The notes beneath the pieces were generated by a model. The model searched no databases, had not been told where the DNA came from, and saw only the letters and a list, made by a program, of their open reading frames with translations. A program made the position numbers and the translations under genes. 64,000 bases of DNA from Pleurocapsa sp. PCC 7319 (GTDB taxonomy: Bacteria > Cyanobacteriota > Cyanobacteriia > Cyanobacteriales > Xenococcaceae). This document shows positions 1 to 9,171 of this stretch, piece by piece. The DNA lies in contig NZ_KB235922.1 of the NCBI RefSeq assembly GCF_000332195.1, positions 5,987,322 through 6,051,321 on the forward strand. The letters run 5' to 3'. Within the stretch, counting starts at the first letter, position 1, and the number at the start of each line of letters is the position of its first letter.

Positions 1-994
1 TAACTACATTACCAATTTGATAGCTAGCAATATTTTTATCTTGAAACCATTTGAGAGCTAACTCTGCTTGAGTAGCAGGTACGATTACGACAAAGCCGAT
101 ACCCATATTGAAAGTATTAAACATTGCTTCCTGTTGCACTTTTCCTGCTTCAGCTAACCAACGAAAAATTGGTGGAATAGTCCAACTATCTAGATCAATT
201 TCTATTGATTGACCTTGATTTAAACAACGGGGGAGGTTTTCTGGTAAACCCCCTCCAGTAATATGAGCCATACTGTGAACTTCTATTTCCGTTGCCAGAA
301 ACTCTAAAATTGGTTTGACGTAAATTTGAGTTGGCGTAATCAATTCTGCACCCAAACTCTTCCCATTCAAAATATCGGGAGTGTCTGACCAGGAAAAATC
401 TCCTTGCTCAATAATCTTCCTTACTAAACTAAAGCCATTGCTGTGAATCCCTGAGCTAGCAAGACCAATTGCCACGTCTCCTACCTGCACTCTTGAACCA
501 TCCAGAAGTTTAGTCTTTTCGACTACTCCCACACAAAATCCCGCCAAATCGTATTCCCCTAGTTGATAAAAACCAGGCATCTCTGCGGTTTCTCCTCCTA
601 GAAGAGCGCAGCCGCTTAAACGGCAGCCTTGAGCAATACCTTTAACGACCTTACTCAGTTGTTCTGAATTAAGTTTTCCTGTTGCTAAATAATCTAGAAA
701 AAATAGAGGTTCAGCCCCAGAAGTCAAAATATCGTTAACACACATTGCTACTAGATCGATGCCTACTGTATCGTGGCAATCTAATTCCTGAGCAATTTTT
801 AGTTTGGTGCCAACTCCATCCGTACCAGAGACTAAAACTGGTTCTTGATAACCTGATGGCATCTGAAAAAAGCCACCAAATCCTCCTAATCCTCCCAAAA
901 CTTCTGGTCTGTTAGTACTTTCAACTTCTTGACGAATTTGAGTGACAAAGGAGCGCCCCGCTTCGACATCAACACCAGCTTCTTTATAGTCCAT
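1..994 (-). CDS. purM: Phosphoribosylformylglycinamidine cyclo-ligase (AIR synthetase), C-terminus cut by window edge
   Basis: Fifth step of de novo purine synthesis: ATP-dependent closure of FGAM to AIR in the cytoplasm. Reading the minus strand from the ATG at 994 gives an open frame of 331 codons running off the left edge. The N-terminus [13 protein letters not shown], the glycine-rich GGLGGFGG stretch, the [11 protein letters not shown] motif and the [17 protein letters not shown] segment are diagnostic of PurM. Members are about 340 residues, so only roughly the last ten are missing. No neighbouring purine gene is visible; the gene stands alone, divergent from the RlpA-like gene. Identification is secure. 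Confidence 0.96.
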   Translation of the reverse strand, partial: MDYKEAGVDVEAGRSFVTQIRQEVESTNRPEVLGGLGGFGGFFQMPSGYQEPVLVSGTDGVGTKLKIAQELDCHDTVGIDLVAMCVNDILTSGAEPLFFLDYLATGKLNSEQLSKVVKGIAQGCRLSGCALLGGETAEMPGFYQLGEYDLAGFCVGVVEKTKLLDGSRVQVGDVAIGLASSGIHSNGFSLVRKIIEQGDFSWSDTPDILNGKSLGAELITPTQIYVKPILEFLATEIEVHSMAHITGGGLPENLPRCLNQGQSIEIDLDSWTIPPIFRWLAEAGKVQQEAMFNTFNMGIGFVVIVPATQAELALKWFQDKNIASYQIGNVV

Positions 995-1373
995 GAGTAT
1001 TTTTGCTTAAGTCAAAATAACTACTAAATATAGTGTGAGTGATGTTGTTTAAGAAATTGGCTCAAACAAACTTGATTTGCTCTTAACCGCAATCTCTACA
1101 ATTTCCTGATAACTTTACCTATCAAAGACTTCTTTGTCTGTCTATGATTATTGAATTTTAGTTCTGGTTAATCACTAATCACCAGAACATTTTACTGATT
1201 TTTATGACATTAAAAAGTTGTAATAACTAGTATTTTGTATATTTGTTTGACGAAGTTTATCGAAACTTTAAGATTGATTTAGGTATTTGTACAATTTGCA
1301 AATTAACTTTGTCAAACTTAAGATTGGCATTGACAAAAATGAAATACGTTTGACATTTTTGTCGAAATAAAGT
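995..1373. other. AT-rich divergent intergenic region
   Basis: The gap between the divergent purM and RlpA-like genes contains no credible ORF. It holds two inverted repeats: AAGTTT/AAACTT at 1253-1268 and a perfect 10-bp repeat at 1332-1363, listed separately. Promoters for both genes presumably lie here, but I cannot assign -10 or -35 boxes with confidence. Confidence 0.6.
1332..1363. repeat. Perfect inverted repeat upstream of the RlpA-like gene
   Basis: GACAAAAATG (1332-1341) and CATTTTTGTC (1354-1363) form a perfect 10-bp inverted repeat with a 12-base spacer, ending 25 bases before the preferred ATG of the downstream gene. It could be an operator or a leader hairpin. The right arm overlaps a TTGACA-like hexamer at 1350-1355. 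Function is inferred from position only. Confidence 0.5.
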
Positions 1374-1388
1374 GTGAGGATCAAAAAA

Positions 1389-1862
1389 ATGATGATTAAC
1401 TACCTTAAAAATCAAAATTTTCTAGTTTTATCAGCTCTTTTAGGTATTTTAATTAATATCGGTGGAGTTGCTTCAAAAGCGGAAGCAGTTCCCAACCAAG
1501 TTTCCGATAACAAGAGTTTGAAAATCTCAGAGCAGACAATTCCGCTCCGTGAGCAAACCATAATCGCTAATGTTTTTGGTGGGCAGGCATCTTGGTATGG
1601 TCCTGGATTCCATGGTCGCCTCACTGCTAGTGGAGAAGTATATAATCAAAACGCTTTGACCGCTGCCCATCCTAGTTTAGGCTTTGGCACGAGAGTAAAA
1701 GTGAGAAATCTCAATAATGGCCGCTCTGTTGTCCTCAGGATTAATGATCGTGGTCCCTATGCCCAAGGAAGAGTTATTGATGTATCTGCTGCTGCCGCAC
1801 AATCCTTAGGTATGATTAGCTCTGGAGTTGCTCCAGTCGAGGTAACTATTTTAGGAAGATAA
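1389..1862 (+). CDS. RlpA-like double-psi beta-barrel protein (septal ring / peptidoglycan-associated)
   Basis: About 157 residues. A hydrophobic N-terminal segment ([16 protein letters not shown]) acts as an export signal, followed by a linker and a C-terminal double-psi beta-barrel domain. RlpA hallmarks are present: [17 protein letters not shown], an [14 protein letters not shown] segment, and RINDRGPY followed by RVIDVS. RlpA family members are extracytoplasmic; in some bacteria they are lytic transglycosylases acting on denuded glycan strands, which is only inferred here. A GTG at 1374 gives a slightly longer frame, but GAGG at 1376-1379 sits 9 bases before the ATG at 1389, so I prefer the ATG. 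There is no SPOR domain, so this is a short form. Confidence 0.85.
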   Translation: MMINYLKNQNFLVLSALLGILINIGGVASKAEAVPNQVSDNKSLKISEQTIPLREQTIIANVFGGQASWYGPGFHGRLTASGEVYNQNALTAAHPSLGFGTRVKVRNLNNGRSVVLRINDRGPYAQGRVIDVSAAAAQSLGMISSGVAPVEVTILGR

Positions 1863-1962
1863 AAAACCTTGGTAAGCAATGTTTAGTTTTTAGGTAGCAA
1901 GCTCATTTAAAATGAGAAATCGACTAACTTTAAACTAAACATTTGCAGGATACGAACCGATT

Positions 1963-3510
1963 ATGGTGCTTTTGTTAAAAACAATTCGAGAATTACGCTC
2001 TCAGATCGCGATTCATCGTCAGAAACAGCAATGCCAAGTCGGTTTAGTACCTACTATGGGAGCTTTTCATCAGGGGCATTTGAGTTTAATCAAACGAGCG
2101 AGCGCCGAAAATAATTTCGTAATTGTCAGCATCTTTGTAAATCCCCTACAATTTACTCCCACAGAAGATTTAGCTCAGTATCCTCGTCAACTACAGCAAG
2201 ACCTTGAGCTATGTCAGAAATTAGGAGTCGATCTGGTCTTTGCCCCTGAAAATCAGGAAATGAATAGTAGTGGAGATACCACATCCCTAGACGATAATAC
2301 TTCTGTGATTCCTCCTCAAAATATGACAGATGTATTGTGTGGTAAATTTCGCCCTGGTCACTTTACAGGGGTTGCTACTATTGTTACCAAACTATTGAAT
2401 ATCCTTCAGCCCGATCGCGCTTATTTTGGACAAAAAGATGCTCAACAGCTAGCAATTATTCGTCGTTTGGTAGCCGACTTAAATATTCCTGTAAAAATTG
2501 TTGCTTGTCCCATTATTAGAGAAACATCGGGTTTAGCATTAAGCTCTCGCAATCAGTATCTAACAGCAAGGGAAAAAGAAGATGCTGCCCAAATCTATCG
2601 CAGTTTACAACAAGCAGCAACAGCTTTTAATCAAGGGAAGTTAGAAGCTAAAGTTCTAATAGATTTAGTCAAAGAGAAATTAAGTCCCGTTGCAGGGGTT
2701 ACAATTCAATATGTTGAGTTAGTTGATCCTAATACTCTCCAGCCCCTAGAGCAGATTAAAGATGCTGGATTACTAGCGATCGCAGCTTATGTTGGTTCTA
2801 CTCGTCTCATAGATAATATTGTGTTGCAAAAACGTCAGCCCATCGTAGCTATTGATGGTCCAGCAGGGGCAGGAAAATCTACAGTTACTCGCCGCGTGGC
2901 ACATCAACTGGGTTTACTCTATTTAGATACAGGTGCCATGTATCGGGCGGTAACTTGGTTAGTAATGGAATCTAATATTGCTATAGATAATCACGAAGCG
3001 ATCGCTAACTTAATCAAAAATGTCAGCCTGGAATTAACTTCCCCCACAGCATTTGATCTACCTACTATCGTTTACATTGATGATCGGGAAGTAACCAACG
3101 CTATTCGCACTCCAGAAGTTACTGCTAACGTATCGGCGATCGCTGCTCAAGCTGCTGTGCGTCAAAAATTAGTAGAAATGCAGCAGCAATGGGGAGAAAA
3201 AGGAGGCATCATTGCTGAAGGTCGAGATATTGGCACTAATGTGTTTCCTAATGCCGAATTAAAAATCTTTTTAACTGCTTCAGCTGCAGAGAGAGCCAGA
3301 CGAAGATTGCAAGATCTGCAAAACCAAGGACGAAACGATATCGATTTGCAACAGCTTACTCAAGATATTCAACAACGAGATGAGCAGGATAGTAATAGAG
3401 CGATCGCACCACTCAAAAAAGCAGATGATGCAATTGAACTAATCACTGATAATCTCACTATCGATGAAGTGATCGCCAAAATTATCAACCTCTACAATCA
3501 AATCAAATGA
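1963..3510 (+). CDS. panC/cmk: Bifunctional pantoate--beta-alanine ligase / cytidylate kinase
   Basis: A 515-residue fusion typical of cyanobacteria. Residues 1 to about 280 are pantothenate synthetase (pantoate + beta-alanine + ATP to pantothenate), with PTMGAFHQGH carrying the HxGH nucleotide motif, the YFGQKDAQQ segment and SSRNQYL. Residues from about 294 are CMP kinase, with the P-loop GPAGAGKS at 299-306, the LYLDTGAMYRAVT motif and EGRDIGTNVFP. It joins coenzyme A precursor supply to pyrimidine nucleotide recycling in one cytoplasmic protein. The ATG at 1963 begins directly with the conserved LLKTIRELR. No frameshift is seen at the junction. It is probably a monocistronic unit, since the next gene is more than 300 bases away. 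Confidence 0.96.
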   Translation: MVLLLKTIRELRSQIAIHRQKQQCQVGLVPTMGAFHQGHLSLIKRASAENNFVIVSIFVNPLQFTPTEDLAQYPRQLQQDLELCQKLGVDLVFAPENQEMNSSGDTTSLDDNTSVIPPQNMTDVLCGKFRPGHFTGVATIVTKLLNILQPDRAYFGQKDAQQLAIIRRLVADLNIPVKIVACPIIRETSGLALSSRNQYLTAREKEDAAQIYRSLQQAATAFNQGKLEAKVLIDLVKEKLSPVAGVTIQYVELVDPNTLQPLEQIKDAGLLAIAAYVGSTRLIDNIVLQKRQPIVAIDGPAGAGKSTVTRRVAHQLGLLYLDTGAMYRAVTWLVMESNIAIDNHEAIANLIKNVSLELTSPTAFDLPTIVYIDDREVTNAIRTPEVTANVSAIAAQAAVRQKLVEMQQQWGEKGGIIAEGRDIGTNVFPNAELKIFLTASAAERARRRLQDLQNQGRNDIDLQQLTQDIQQRDEQDSNRAIAPLKKADDAIELITDNLTIDEVIAKIINLYNQIK

Positions 3511-3823
3511 TAGCTAGTAAGCTAATCCCCAAGTCACGATAAACCTCCGAATATTCTTGGTTTGTGGGCATAGCTGTTTAGAGTAGAAGCAGTTGGGGAA
3601 AGATAGCGAAATTAGAAATGGCGCATGAAATTTGTTGAAATTGGTCGCTTAGAGAAATGAGAGAAATAAGAATTAAAGAAGTATTAGTTATTGATGGCTT
3701 TTGCCAATCAACTATCACATTTGGCAAGTGATTTCTGATTACCTAGCTGTATCCATCATTCACTACACTTGAATTATTGCATATACTAAGAATATTTTAC
3801 GACTACAAATAACAAGAAATAAA
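3511..3823. other. Intergenic region with a small inverted repeat
   Basis: No ORF that I can support. TTGCCAA (3701-3707) and TTGGCAA (3721-3727) form a 7-bp inverted repeat with a 13-base loop. The rest is AT-rich and probably contains the promoter of the following HNH-like gene. Confidence 0.5.
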
Positions 3824-4684
3824 ATGGCTAAATTCGATCCTAATTTCTACAAAAAGAAAGAAGTAAAGCAATTTAACAAAAAGTCTGCGTTTGCACCAGG
3901 ATCATTTGTCGCAGCAGCAGCAGTTAAAGTATACGCCATAAGTTTAGAGGAGCTTGCGATATATGCACCCGAAGCTTTTAACCGCTTAAAATACTCAGGT
4001 TTACGTAGTGGCGTTCATAGCCCACAAGCGATGCAGCAACTTTTAGAAAAGATACCTGATTCCTCTAGAACGGGTGCTGATGCTGGTTCAGCAGCCATGA
4101 ATGTCTTAGAGTATCTTCGTGGTAAAGATGCTAGTCACGTAAAATCCTTTGCGAATGGAGGTAGTGACAATCCGAGTAACTTACACTGGGAGGATAAAAG
4201 TTTGAATCGCGCTCGTGGAAAGGAAAATATGACTCCCAGCGAGCTAGCAGAATTAAAGTTTGAGAATGCGCTGAAAAATATTGGTGGAGGAATTAAAGCA
4301 GGTTTAAAAGCAGCACCTAAAGCCGCAGCATTTGCAGCAGCGGTAAAGCTTCCTCCTGCTGCTTTAAAATATTCTTTGCGCATGAAACGAGGAGAAATTA
4401 ATTTAGAAGAGGCGGTTATTGAAACAGGCAAAGAAGTTGCTGTAGCTAGTGCAGTTGGAGGTATAGCAGCTGTCCCTATAGTGGCAGTAGCATATTCTGT
4501 ACCTGCTGTAGGAGCAGCATTAGTAGCAATTAATCCTGCTTTATGGGTAATAGGTGGAGCTACCTTAGCTAATGAAATTTATCAAATCTTGCGACATCAT
4601 GAACAAGAAATTAAAAAAACTCAAGGCAAAATTCAGCAGCGCACTCAAGAGCAGCTTGATTGGCTTGAACAAAGCTTTGCCTAG
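3824..4684 (+). CDS. HNH-like putative nuclease with C-terminal hydrophobic segment
   Basis: I do not recognise a named family. The 286-residue protein has a basic N-terminus and, at residues 102-131, a treble-clef-like pattern: DASH with His105, then NGGSDNPSNL with Asn119, then LNRARG with Asn128. This spacing resembles HNH/HNN nucleases in which the last histidine is replaced. Residues from about 140 to 250 are alanine-rich with one or two possible membrane or amphipathic helices (AVASAVGGIAAVPIVAVAY and a following hydrophobic stretch), and the end is a charged coiled-coil-like tail. A Phd-type antitoxin follows after 63 bases on the same strand, so the pair could be a toxin-antitoxin or contact-dependent toxin remnant. 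That is inference. Nuclease activity is not proven by sequence. Confidence 0.55.
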   Translation: MAKFDPNFYKKKEVKQFNKKSAFAPGSFVAAAAVKVYAISLEELAIYAPEAFNRLKYSGLRSGVHSPQAMQQLLEKIPDSSRTGADAGSAAMNVLEYLRGKDASHVKSFANGGSDNPSNLHWEDKSLNRARGKENMTPSELAELKFENALKNIGGGIKAGLKAAPKAAAFAAAVKLPPAALKYSLRMKRGEINLEEAVIETGKEVAVASAVGGIAAVPIVAVAYSVPAVGAALVAINPALWVIGGATLANEIYQILRHHEQEIKKTQGKIQQRTQEQLDWLEQSFA

Positions 4685-4747
4685 AATTCAATGTTATGGA
4701 GTTTAGGCACTTTTATATTACTGCTATATATGTGACTAGAATTATAA

Positions 4748-4984
4748 ATGAATATTTCTAAAAGTAAGCTCCAAAGTAAACTACTGGAAATTTTGAGATT
4801 AGTTGAGTCTGATAATCAGGAAATTATTGTGACAGATCGTGGTAGACTCGTAGCCAAAATCTCGAAGTTCAGTGAAGTACCTCCGACTGAAGAGTTATTT
4901 AAAGATCTACGAGGCAAAATCAAATACTTTGAAGATCTAACTGCCAGCACAACCGAAGAATGGGGTGAGTTACTCTCCGCTTAG
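4748..4984 (+). CDS. Phd/YefM-type antitoxin (orphan)
   Basis: A 78-residue protein with the Phd/YefM fold signature: an N-terminal helix (KLLEILRLVESDNQEIIVTD), then RGRLVAKISKF, and a C-terminal acidic segment ending in TTEEWGELLSA, as in many antitoxins paired with PIN-domain toxins. Such antitoxins bind DNA through the N-terminal domain and neutralise a toxin through the C-terminus. No PIN or RelE-like toxin follows: the next gene is ruvA on the opposite strand, and the two coding ends overlap by 15 bases. The only candidate partner is the HNH-like gene 63 bases upstream, in reversed order compared with most type II systems. It may be an orphan. Confidence 0.8.
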   Translation: MNISKSKLQSKLLEILRLVESDNQEIIVTDRGRLVAKISKFSEVPPTEELFKDLRGKIKYFEDLTASTTEEWGELLSA

Positions 4985-5611
4985 CCAAGCGATCGCACTT
5001 CTAATCCATTCTTCCGCACTAGAATTTTTAAGTAATTGCTCATCTTGACACAGAGCAGTTAAAACTTGTTCAATTTCCTCATTGGAATAGCCCAAGGCTA
5101 ATAAAGTCATTTCTAAGTCTTCTTTAATTTCAGGTTGAGGAGCAAATACAGCTTGCGGTTGTTGAACTTCCACTCCAGATAGTTTATGCCACTGAGCCAG
5201 TTTAGTCTTTAATTCTAGAGCAATTCGTTCAGCAGTTTTTTTGCCAACCCCAGGAGTTTTAGTCAGAGTAGGAATATTACTAGTGACAATTGCACTAACC
5301 AACTCGGAAATTCCCAAAGTATCAATTAAAGCGATCGCTAACTGCATGCCGATTCCACTTACTGCTACTAACTGACGAAATAAATCTCGTTCTGCTGCTG
5401 AGGGAAACCCATACAGAATCTGTTTATCTTCCTGTATCTGTAGATGAGTAAAAATTTGGATTGGTTGATTTTCCCCTTCGTCTAACTGTCGGGCAAAACG
5501 CGAGTAAATCTGCATTTCATAACCGATATCATTAACTTCTAAAATCAGAAAGAGACGATTTTGAGTAGTTTTAACAATTTCTACTTTTTTACCCTTCAGG
5601 TAACTAATCAT
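4970..5611 (-). CDS. ruvA: Holliday junction branch migration protein RuvA
   Basis: RuvA forms the tetrameric DNA-binding part of the RuvAB branch-migration motor. The 213-residue protein has the N-terminal OB domain (MISYLKGKKVEIV, then VNDIGYEM), tandem helix-hairpin-helix motifs (LVAVSGIGMQLAIALIDTLG and LTKTPGVGKKTAERIALELK), and a C-terminal domain III (ALLALGYSNEEIEQVLTAL) that contacts RuvB. Length is normal. ruvB and ruvC are not in the window. The 3' end overlaps the convergent antitoxin gene by 15 bases, which suggests the antitoxin neighbour is a later arrival; that is inference. Confidence 0.97.
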   Translation of the reverse strand: MISYLKGKKVEIVKTTQNRLFLILEVNDIGYEMQIYSRFARQLDEGENQPIQIFTHLQIQEDKQILYGFPSAAERDLFRQLVAVSGIGMQLAIALIDTLGISELVSAIVTSNIPTLTKTPGVGKKTAERIALELKTKLAQWHKLSGVEVQQPQAVFAPQPEIKEDLEMTLLALGYSNEEIEQVLTALCQDEQLLKNSSAEEWIRSAIAWLSGE

Positions 5612-5650
5612 ACTAAATCCTGTTGGTGTAGGTTACTTTAATAAACAAAG

Positions 5651-5678
5651 TAATAAGTAATAAGTAATAAGTAACAAG
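5651..5678. repeat. Heptamer tandem repeat (TAATAAG)
   Basis: Three perfect TAATAAG units (5651-5671) and a fourth with one change (TAACAAG, 5672-5678), upstream of ruvA. This is a short tandemly repeated repetitive sequence of the heptamer type common in cyanobacteria. Confidence 0.8.
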
Positions 5679-5791
5679 TATTGGTTACTACCCTAGTCTT
5701 CCAGTTTCCTAGTCAGCCTACATAAACTCTGTCAATCGGATTTAGTATCATAGGGCTGATGTCAGTCTAGACTTTACTAAGTTAATCTGAG

Positions 5792-5814
5792 TTCGGAATT
5801 CGGAATTCCGAATT
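5792..5814. repeat. Palindromic GAATTC-type repeat
   Basis: Overlapping TCGGAAT units ending in the palindrome CGGAATTCCG. A related motif (TCCGAAT/TCCGAAC units) recurs at 44126-44180, so this belongs to a dispersed family in this genome. Confidence 0.65.
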
Positions 5815-5906
5815 TAGAGTTAGGAGTTATTGTTTGTTAATTTCCTAATCTCCAATCCTTACTTTCTGAAACTAATAACTTCTGTACCTCATGAGTCTTA
5901 GAATTA

Positions 5907-7256
5907 CTATAAGCTACTTTCAACAGGTTTTTGGTAGCCACGCATTTTTCCTGGATTTAATAAACCATAAGGATCGATTTTTTGTTTAAAAGCTACTTTT
6001 TGCGGATCGATTTGCTTATTGCCACCATCTTCAATTGTAAATACATGGGGATTAGCAATAAATGCCCCTTCTACTTCGCGATCGCGTATGATTTCATTCA
6101 ACCTTGCTTCGGTGGTATAGCGAATGAGTTGCAGCCCCGCAGGAACAGCCTTATCTCCCGCACGGAGAAATTCTAGATGAATCATAATCTCATCACCTGC
6201 TTGTTGATACAGTTTCTCCAGCCTTTCTAAGGTAAAGTAAAAGGTCTGTAAATAAGTTAAATTGGTATCTACATTACGAGCATGCAAGGTAGTATGATTC
6301 CAAGTGAACTCTAATAAACTAGTGCCTTTTAGGGCTTCAGATGCACTTTTGCTGTAAGTTATTTCTCCCTGATATTCTTTAACTAAATCTTGAAAAGGGG
6401 CAAAATCATATTCTGATACCATGAGCAGAGCGCAGTGTTTTCCCTGAGGTAGATAGTTTTGCAGTGCAGTAAAGTATCTGGGAATAGGATCGGCATGAAT
6501 ACTAACTAATTTTTTGACAATACCACCGCTATCGCTAAGAGCCTGTCCAAATTTGGCAGCAGTCATAAAGTCATCAAAGACAGCAATCACCTCTTGCCAA
6601 GGATAAGCAGGGGCTAAAGAAATTTCTAATTCGGTTATAATTCCTGTCGTTCCATAGGCGTGAAGGACGTTTTTAACCTCGTCTCCCTGTAATTCTATGA
6701 CTTGTGGTTGTTCTTCCATAGTCACTATACGCACTCGTCTCAGATTACCGCGATCGCTAATTTGTCCATAGTTAACAGAACCCATCCCCACACTACCGCC
6801 ACCGACAAAGCCTCCAATAGTAGCTGTACGGTAGGTAGAAGGAGCCATGCGTAATTCCCAGCCTATTTCTCGGGCTTTTTTATCAAAGGCTGCCATTTTG
6901 ACTCCTGGTTCCACGCAAGCTATTCCAGGTTTTAACCATTTAATCTGGTTCATTTTACTGATATCGAGAATGATTCCCCCTTCTAAAGGGATACATTGAC
7001 CATAATTACCAGTACCTGCGCCCCTTACAGTTAAGGGAAGTTTATACTTAACGCAAAGCCTTGCAATTTGTAGTACTTCTGCTTCTGTAGTGGGAAAAAC
7101 AGCTAAATCACCGCGTTTATTTTGTAATTTATCCGTCAGAATCGGGCTGAAGTGATAATAATCTAAAGATAACTTAGTTAGGCGATCGCGATCGCTAGTG
7201 GTTTCGATTCCTGCTAGTTCCCGAACAACAGTCTGGTAATTTATATCGGTATTCAT
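5907..7256 (-). CDS. FAD-binding oxidoreductase (GlcD / FAD-linked oxidase family)
   Basis: About 449 residues. The N-terminal FAD_binding_4 (PCMH-type) domain includes PTTEAEVLQIARLC, the FAD diphosphate loop LTVRGAGTGNYGQ, and GGFVGGGSVGMGS. The C-terminal FAD-linked oxidase domain ends in the characteristic DPYGLLNPGKM. The family oxidises 2-hydroxy acids such as glycolate or D-lactate; the substrate cannot be read from sequence. In-frame codons extend upstream to 7289, but AGGAG (7269-7265 on the minus strand) lies 8 bases before the ATG at 7256, so I take that start (MNTDINYQ). Transcribed alone, with AT-rich DNA upstream. Confidence 0.88.
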   Translation of the reverse strand: MNTDINYQTVVRELAGIETTSDRDRLTKLSLDYYHFSPILTDKLQNKRGDLAVFPTTEAEVLQIARLCVKYKLPLTVRGAGTGNYGQCIPLEGGIILDISKMNQIKWLKPGIACVEPGVKMAAFDKKAREIGWELRMAPSTYRTATIGGFVGGGSVGMGSVNYGQISDRGNLRRVRIVTMEEQPQVIELQGDEVKNVLHAYGTTGIITELEISLAPAYPWQEVIAVFDDFMTAAKFGQALSDSGGIVKKLVSIHADPIPRYFTALQNYLPQGKHCALLMVSEYDFAPFQDLVKEYQGEITYSKSASEALKGTSLLEFTWNHTTLHARNVDTNLTYLQTFYFTLERLEKLYQQAGDEIMIHLEFLRAGDKAVPAGLQLIRYTTEARLNEIIRDREVEGAFIANPHVFTIEDGGNKQIDPQKVAFKQKIDPYGLLNPGKMRGYQKPVESSL

Positions 7257-7741
7257 TACTTTGACTCCTGACCTATGACTTCCGTGCAATGGTATTAGTT
7301 ATTTAACATACAGCCAATTCCTGTAATTTTTCGTAAGCATAAATAAAAAAAATACTGCTAGCCAAGTAACTTTAATTAACTAACAGTAATAAAATCCTTT
7401 ATATCTGTACCTTAAAGCACGATATAGACTAATTTTAGTTTGTTTTCAGTTTATACTCAAATTTACTCTATTTATTTGGTTATATAATGATGACAATTTA
7501 ATTTTCCCTTTTTATTAATTCTGCTCTGATAATCTACAATTAGGCGATGATTCTATTGACCAAGGATTTTTCTATAAATGATTTTTTAGCAATCGAACTA
7601 TAGTTTAGTTAGTAGGATACTAAAAATTGGTTCAAAGGGAACAGAAAATGTCTCGATCTTTGCTTTGACTTCTATATAATTATTCTCAATTTATATCCAT
7701 AGTCTCAGATTAATGTGTAAGCCGCTGAATCCATAAACTCC
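7257..7741. other. AT-rich intergenic region, no gene seen
   Basis: About 485 bases between the 5' end of the FAD oxidase gene and the 3' end of rsgA. Stops are frequent in all frames and I see no tRNA, hairpin terminator or conserved small ORF. Confidence 0.5.
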
Positions 7742-8878
7742 CTACAATTGATCTTCAATTTCTTCTCTCAATTGTTGTTCGTATATATTTTGAAGATTTT
7801 GATGTTTAGTTTTGCGGGAGGTACGGCGATATTTTTTTGTTTGTAATTTAGGCTCGTATTGGCTCCTACCTGACCGTTTGACCTTCAATTTCACACTTGA
7901 TTCTTCATCGGGTTGTTGTTGCATTGATTCCTGATAGGCGATCGCTTTATCTAAGAAATCAAGATAATATTCATATCTCTCCCAATCCCCTCTAACTACA
8001 CAGTTCGGTTCGTCTCGATGCAAGCAATCGCTAAACTGGCAGTTTCCTGCTTGTAACTTAGCTTTGGCTTCAGGAAAATACTGTGCTAATTCAGCAGGAA
8101 GATAGTCTAAATCCGGTTGATTAAACCCGGGACTATCTGCTAAGAGACCACCCTCAGGAAGCTCAAACAACTCTACGTGACGGGTAGTGTGACGACCCCG
8201 TTGTAACTTGCCTGATACCTCGCCTACCCGTAGGTTTATTTCTGGAATCAGAGCATCGATTAAGCTAGATTTACCTACCCCACTAGGTCCTGCTACGACG
8301 GTAATATGACCTTTCAATCGCTCTAATAAATTACTGATGCCCAATTGTTGTTTAACGCTAATAAAACTTGCTTGATAACCCCATTGCGTCAGACGTTGTT
8401 CCCACTGTTGTCGTCGCGCTTCTGTAATCAAATCACATTTATTCAGACATAAATACAGTTTGAGGGAGGTAGATTCTGCCTTAACTAAAAAACGGCTTAG
8501 TTGCCATGGATCTAAAGGAGGTTCTTCGACCGCAAACACCAACAAAATACAATTAGCGTTAGCTATTAGCGGACGCTGTAACTCCGTGGAACGTGGTAAG
8601 ACTTCAGCAATCGCTCCTCTAGCATCTTGCCAATCTGGTTCTTCAATTAATACGCGATCGCCTACCATCACTTTTTGTCCAATTTTTTTGAGGCGAGTAC
8701 GTCGAGTACAGAGCAAATACTCTGTATCTAAGTTTGTTTTTAGCTTTACCTGATAAAAGTTAGCCTGAACAGCAACCACTGTGCCCAATATTTGGCTATT
8801 TTGTGACTTATTCAAAGCGTAATTGCTTTTAATGAGCTGACCTTGAGAATCGCTGTTTAATTCTTCTGCACCTGTCAA
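7742..8878 (-). CDS. rsgA: Ribosome small subunit-dependent GTPase A
   Basis: Circularly permuted GTPase that matures the 30S subunit. An OB-fold region (ILGTVVAVQANFYQVKL) precedes the G domain. The permuted order is visible: G4 NKCD (in LYLCLNKCDLI) comes before G1 GPSGVGKSSLID, followed by switch I (GRHTTRH) and G3 DSPGFNQP. The C-terminal zinc knuckle C-x4-C-x-H-x5-C (NCQFSDCLHRDEPNC) is present. A basic tail of about 45 residues follows. The open frame continues upstream to an ATG at 8923 inside the preceding gene, but AGGGAG (8890-8885) lies 6 bases before a TTG at 8878, so I prefer TTG, which removes the overlap. Last gene of the minus-strand dnaJ-tusA-rsgA run. Confidence 0.93.
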   Translation of the reverse strand: MTGAEELNSDSQGQLIKSNYALNKSQNSQILGTVVAVQANFYQVKLKTNLDTEYLLCTRRTRLKKIGQKVMVGDRVLIEEPDWQDARGAIAEVLPRSTELQRPLIANANCILLVFAVEEPPLDPWQLSRFLVKAESTSLKLYLCLNKCDLITEARRQQWEQRLTQWGYQASFISVKQQLGISNLLERLKGHITVVAGPSGVGKSSLIDALIPEINLRVGEVSGKLQRGRHTTRHVELFELPEGGLLADSPGFNQPDLDYLPAELAQYFPEAKAKLQAGNCQFSDCLHRDEPNCVVRGDWERYEYYLDFLDKAIAYQESMQQQPDEESSVKLKVKRSGRSQYEPKLQTKKYRRTSRKTKHQNLQNIYEQQLREEIEDQL

Positions 8879-8889
8879 ATTTAACTCCC

Positions 8890-9171
8890 TCAAGATTTGG
8901 CAGGACGGCGAACTAACAAACAAAAGTAGTCTTGACGGTCATCTATGTTTTCTAACTGATAGCCTTCCATAATGAGGCTGTTTGGTACTTGTTCAATTGG
9001 TTCTCCAGGATCGAGCCAGACTTCTAATAAAGAGCCAGCAGGCATTTGCTCCAGGCGTAACTTAGTGCGGACAAAATTAATGGGGCAGGGAGTACCACGT
9101 AGATCTAAATGAGCATCGGCAAGATTGGAGGTAGAATTATCCGTACCTTGATACGAGTCAGCAGAGGTCAT
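8890..9171 (-). CDS. TusA-family sulfurtransferase-like protein
   Basis: A 93-residue protein with the TusA/SirA fold motif [15 protein letters not shown], whose CPxP cysteine carries persulfide sulfur in the family. TusA proteins relay sulfur for tRNA 2-thiolation and other sulfur transfer; the role here is inferred. The N-terminus ([16 protein letters not shown]) is an unstructured extension. Its ATG overlaps the dnaJ stop by four bases (ATGA-type overlap at 9168-9171), a strong sign of translational coupling with dnaJ, and rsgA follows immediately. Placement in a chaperone operon is worth noting but is not evidence of a chaperone role. Confidence 0.85.
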   Translation of the reverse strand: MTSADSYQGTDNSTSNLADAHLDLRGTPCPINFVRTKLRLEQMPAGSLLEVWLDPGEPIEQVPNSLIMEGYQLENIDDRQDYFCLLVRRPAKS

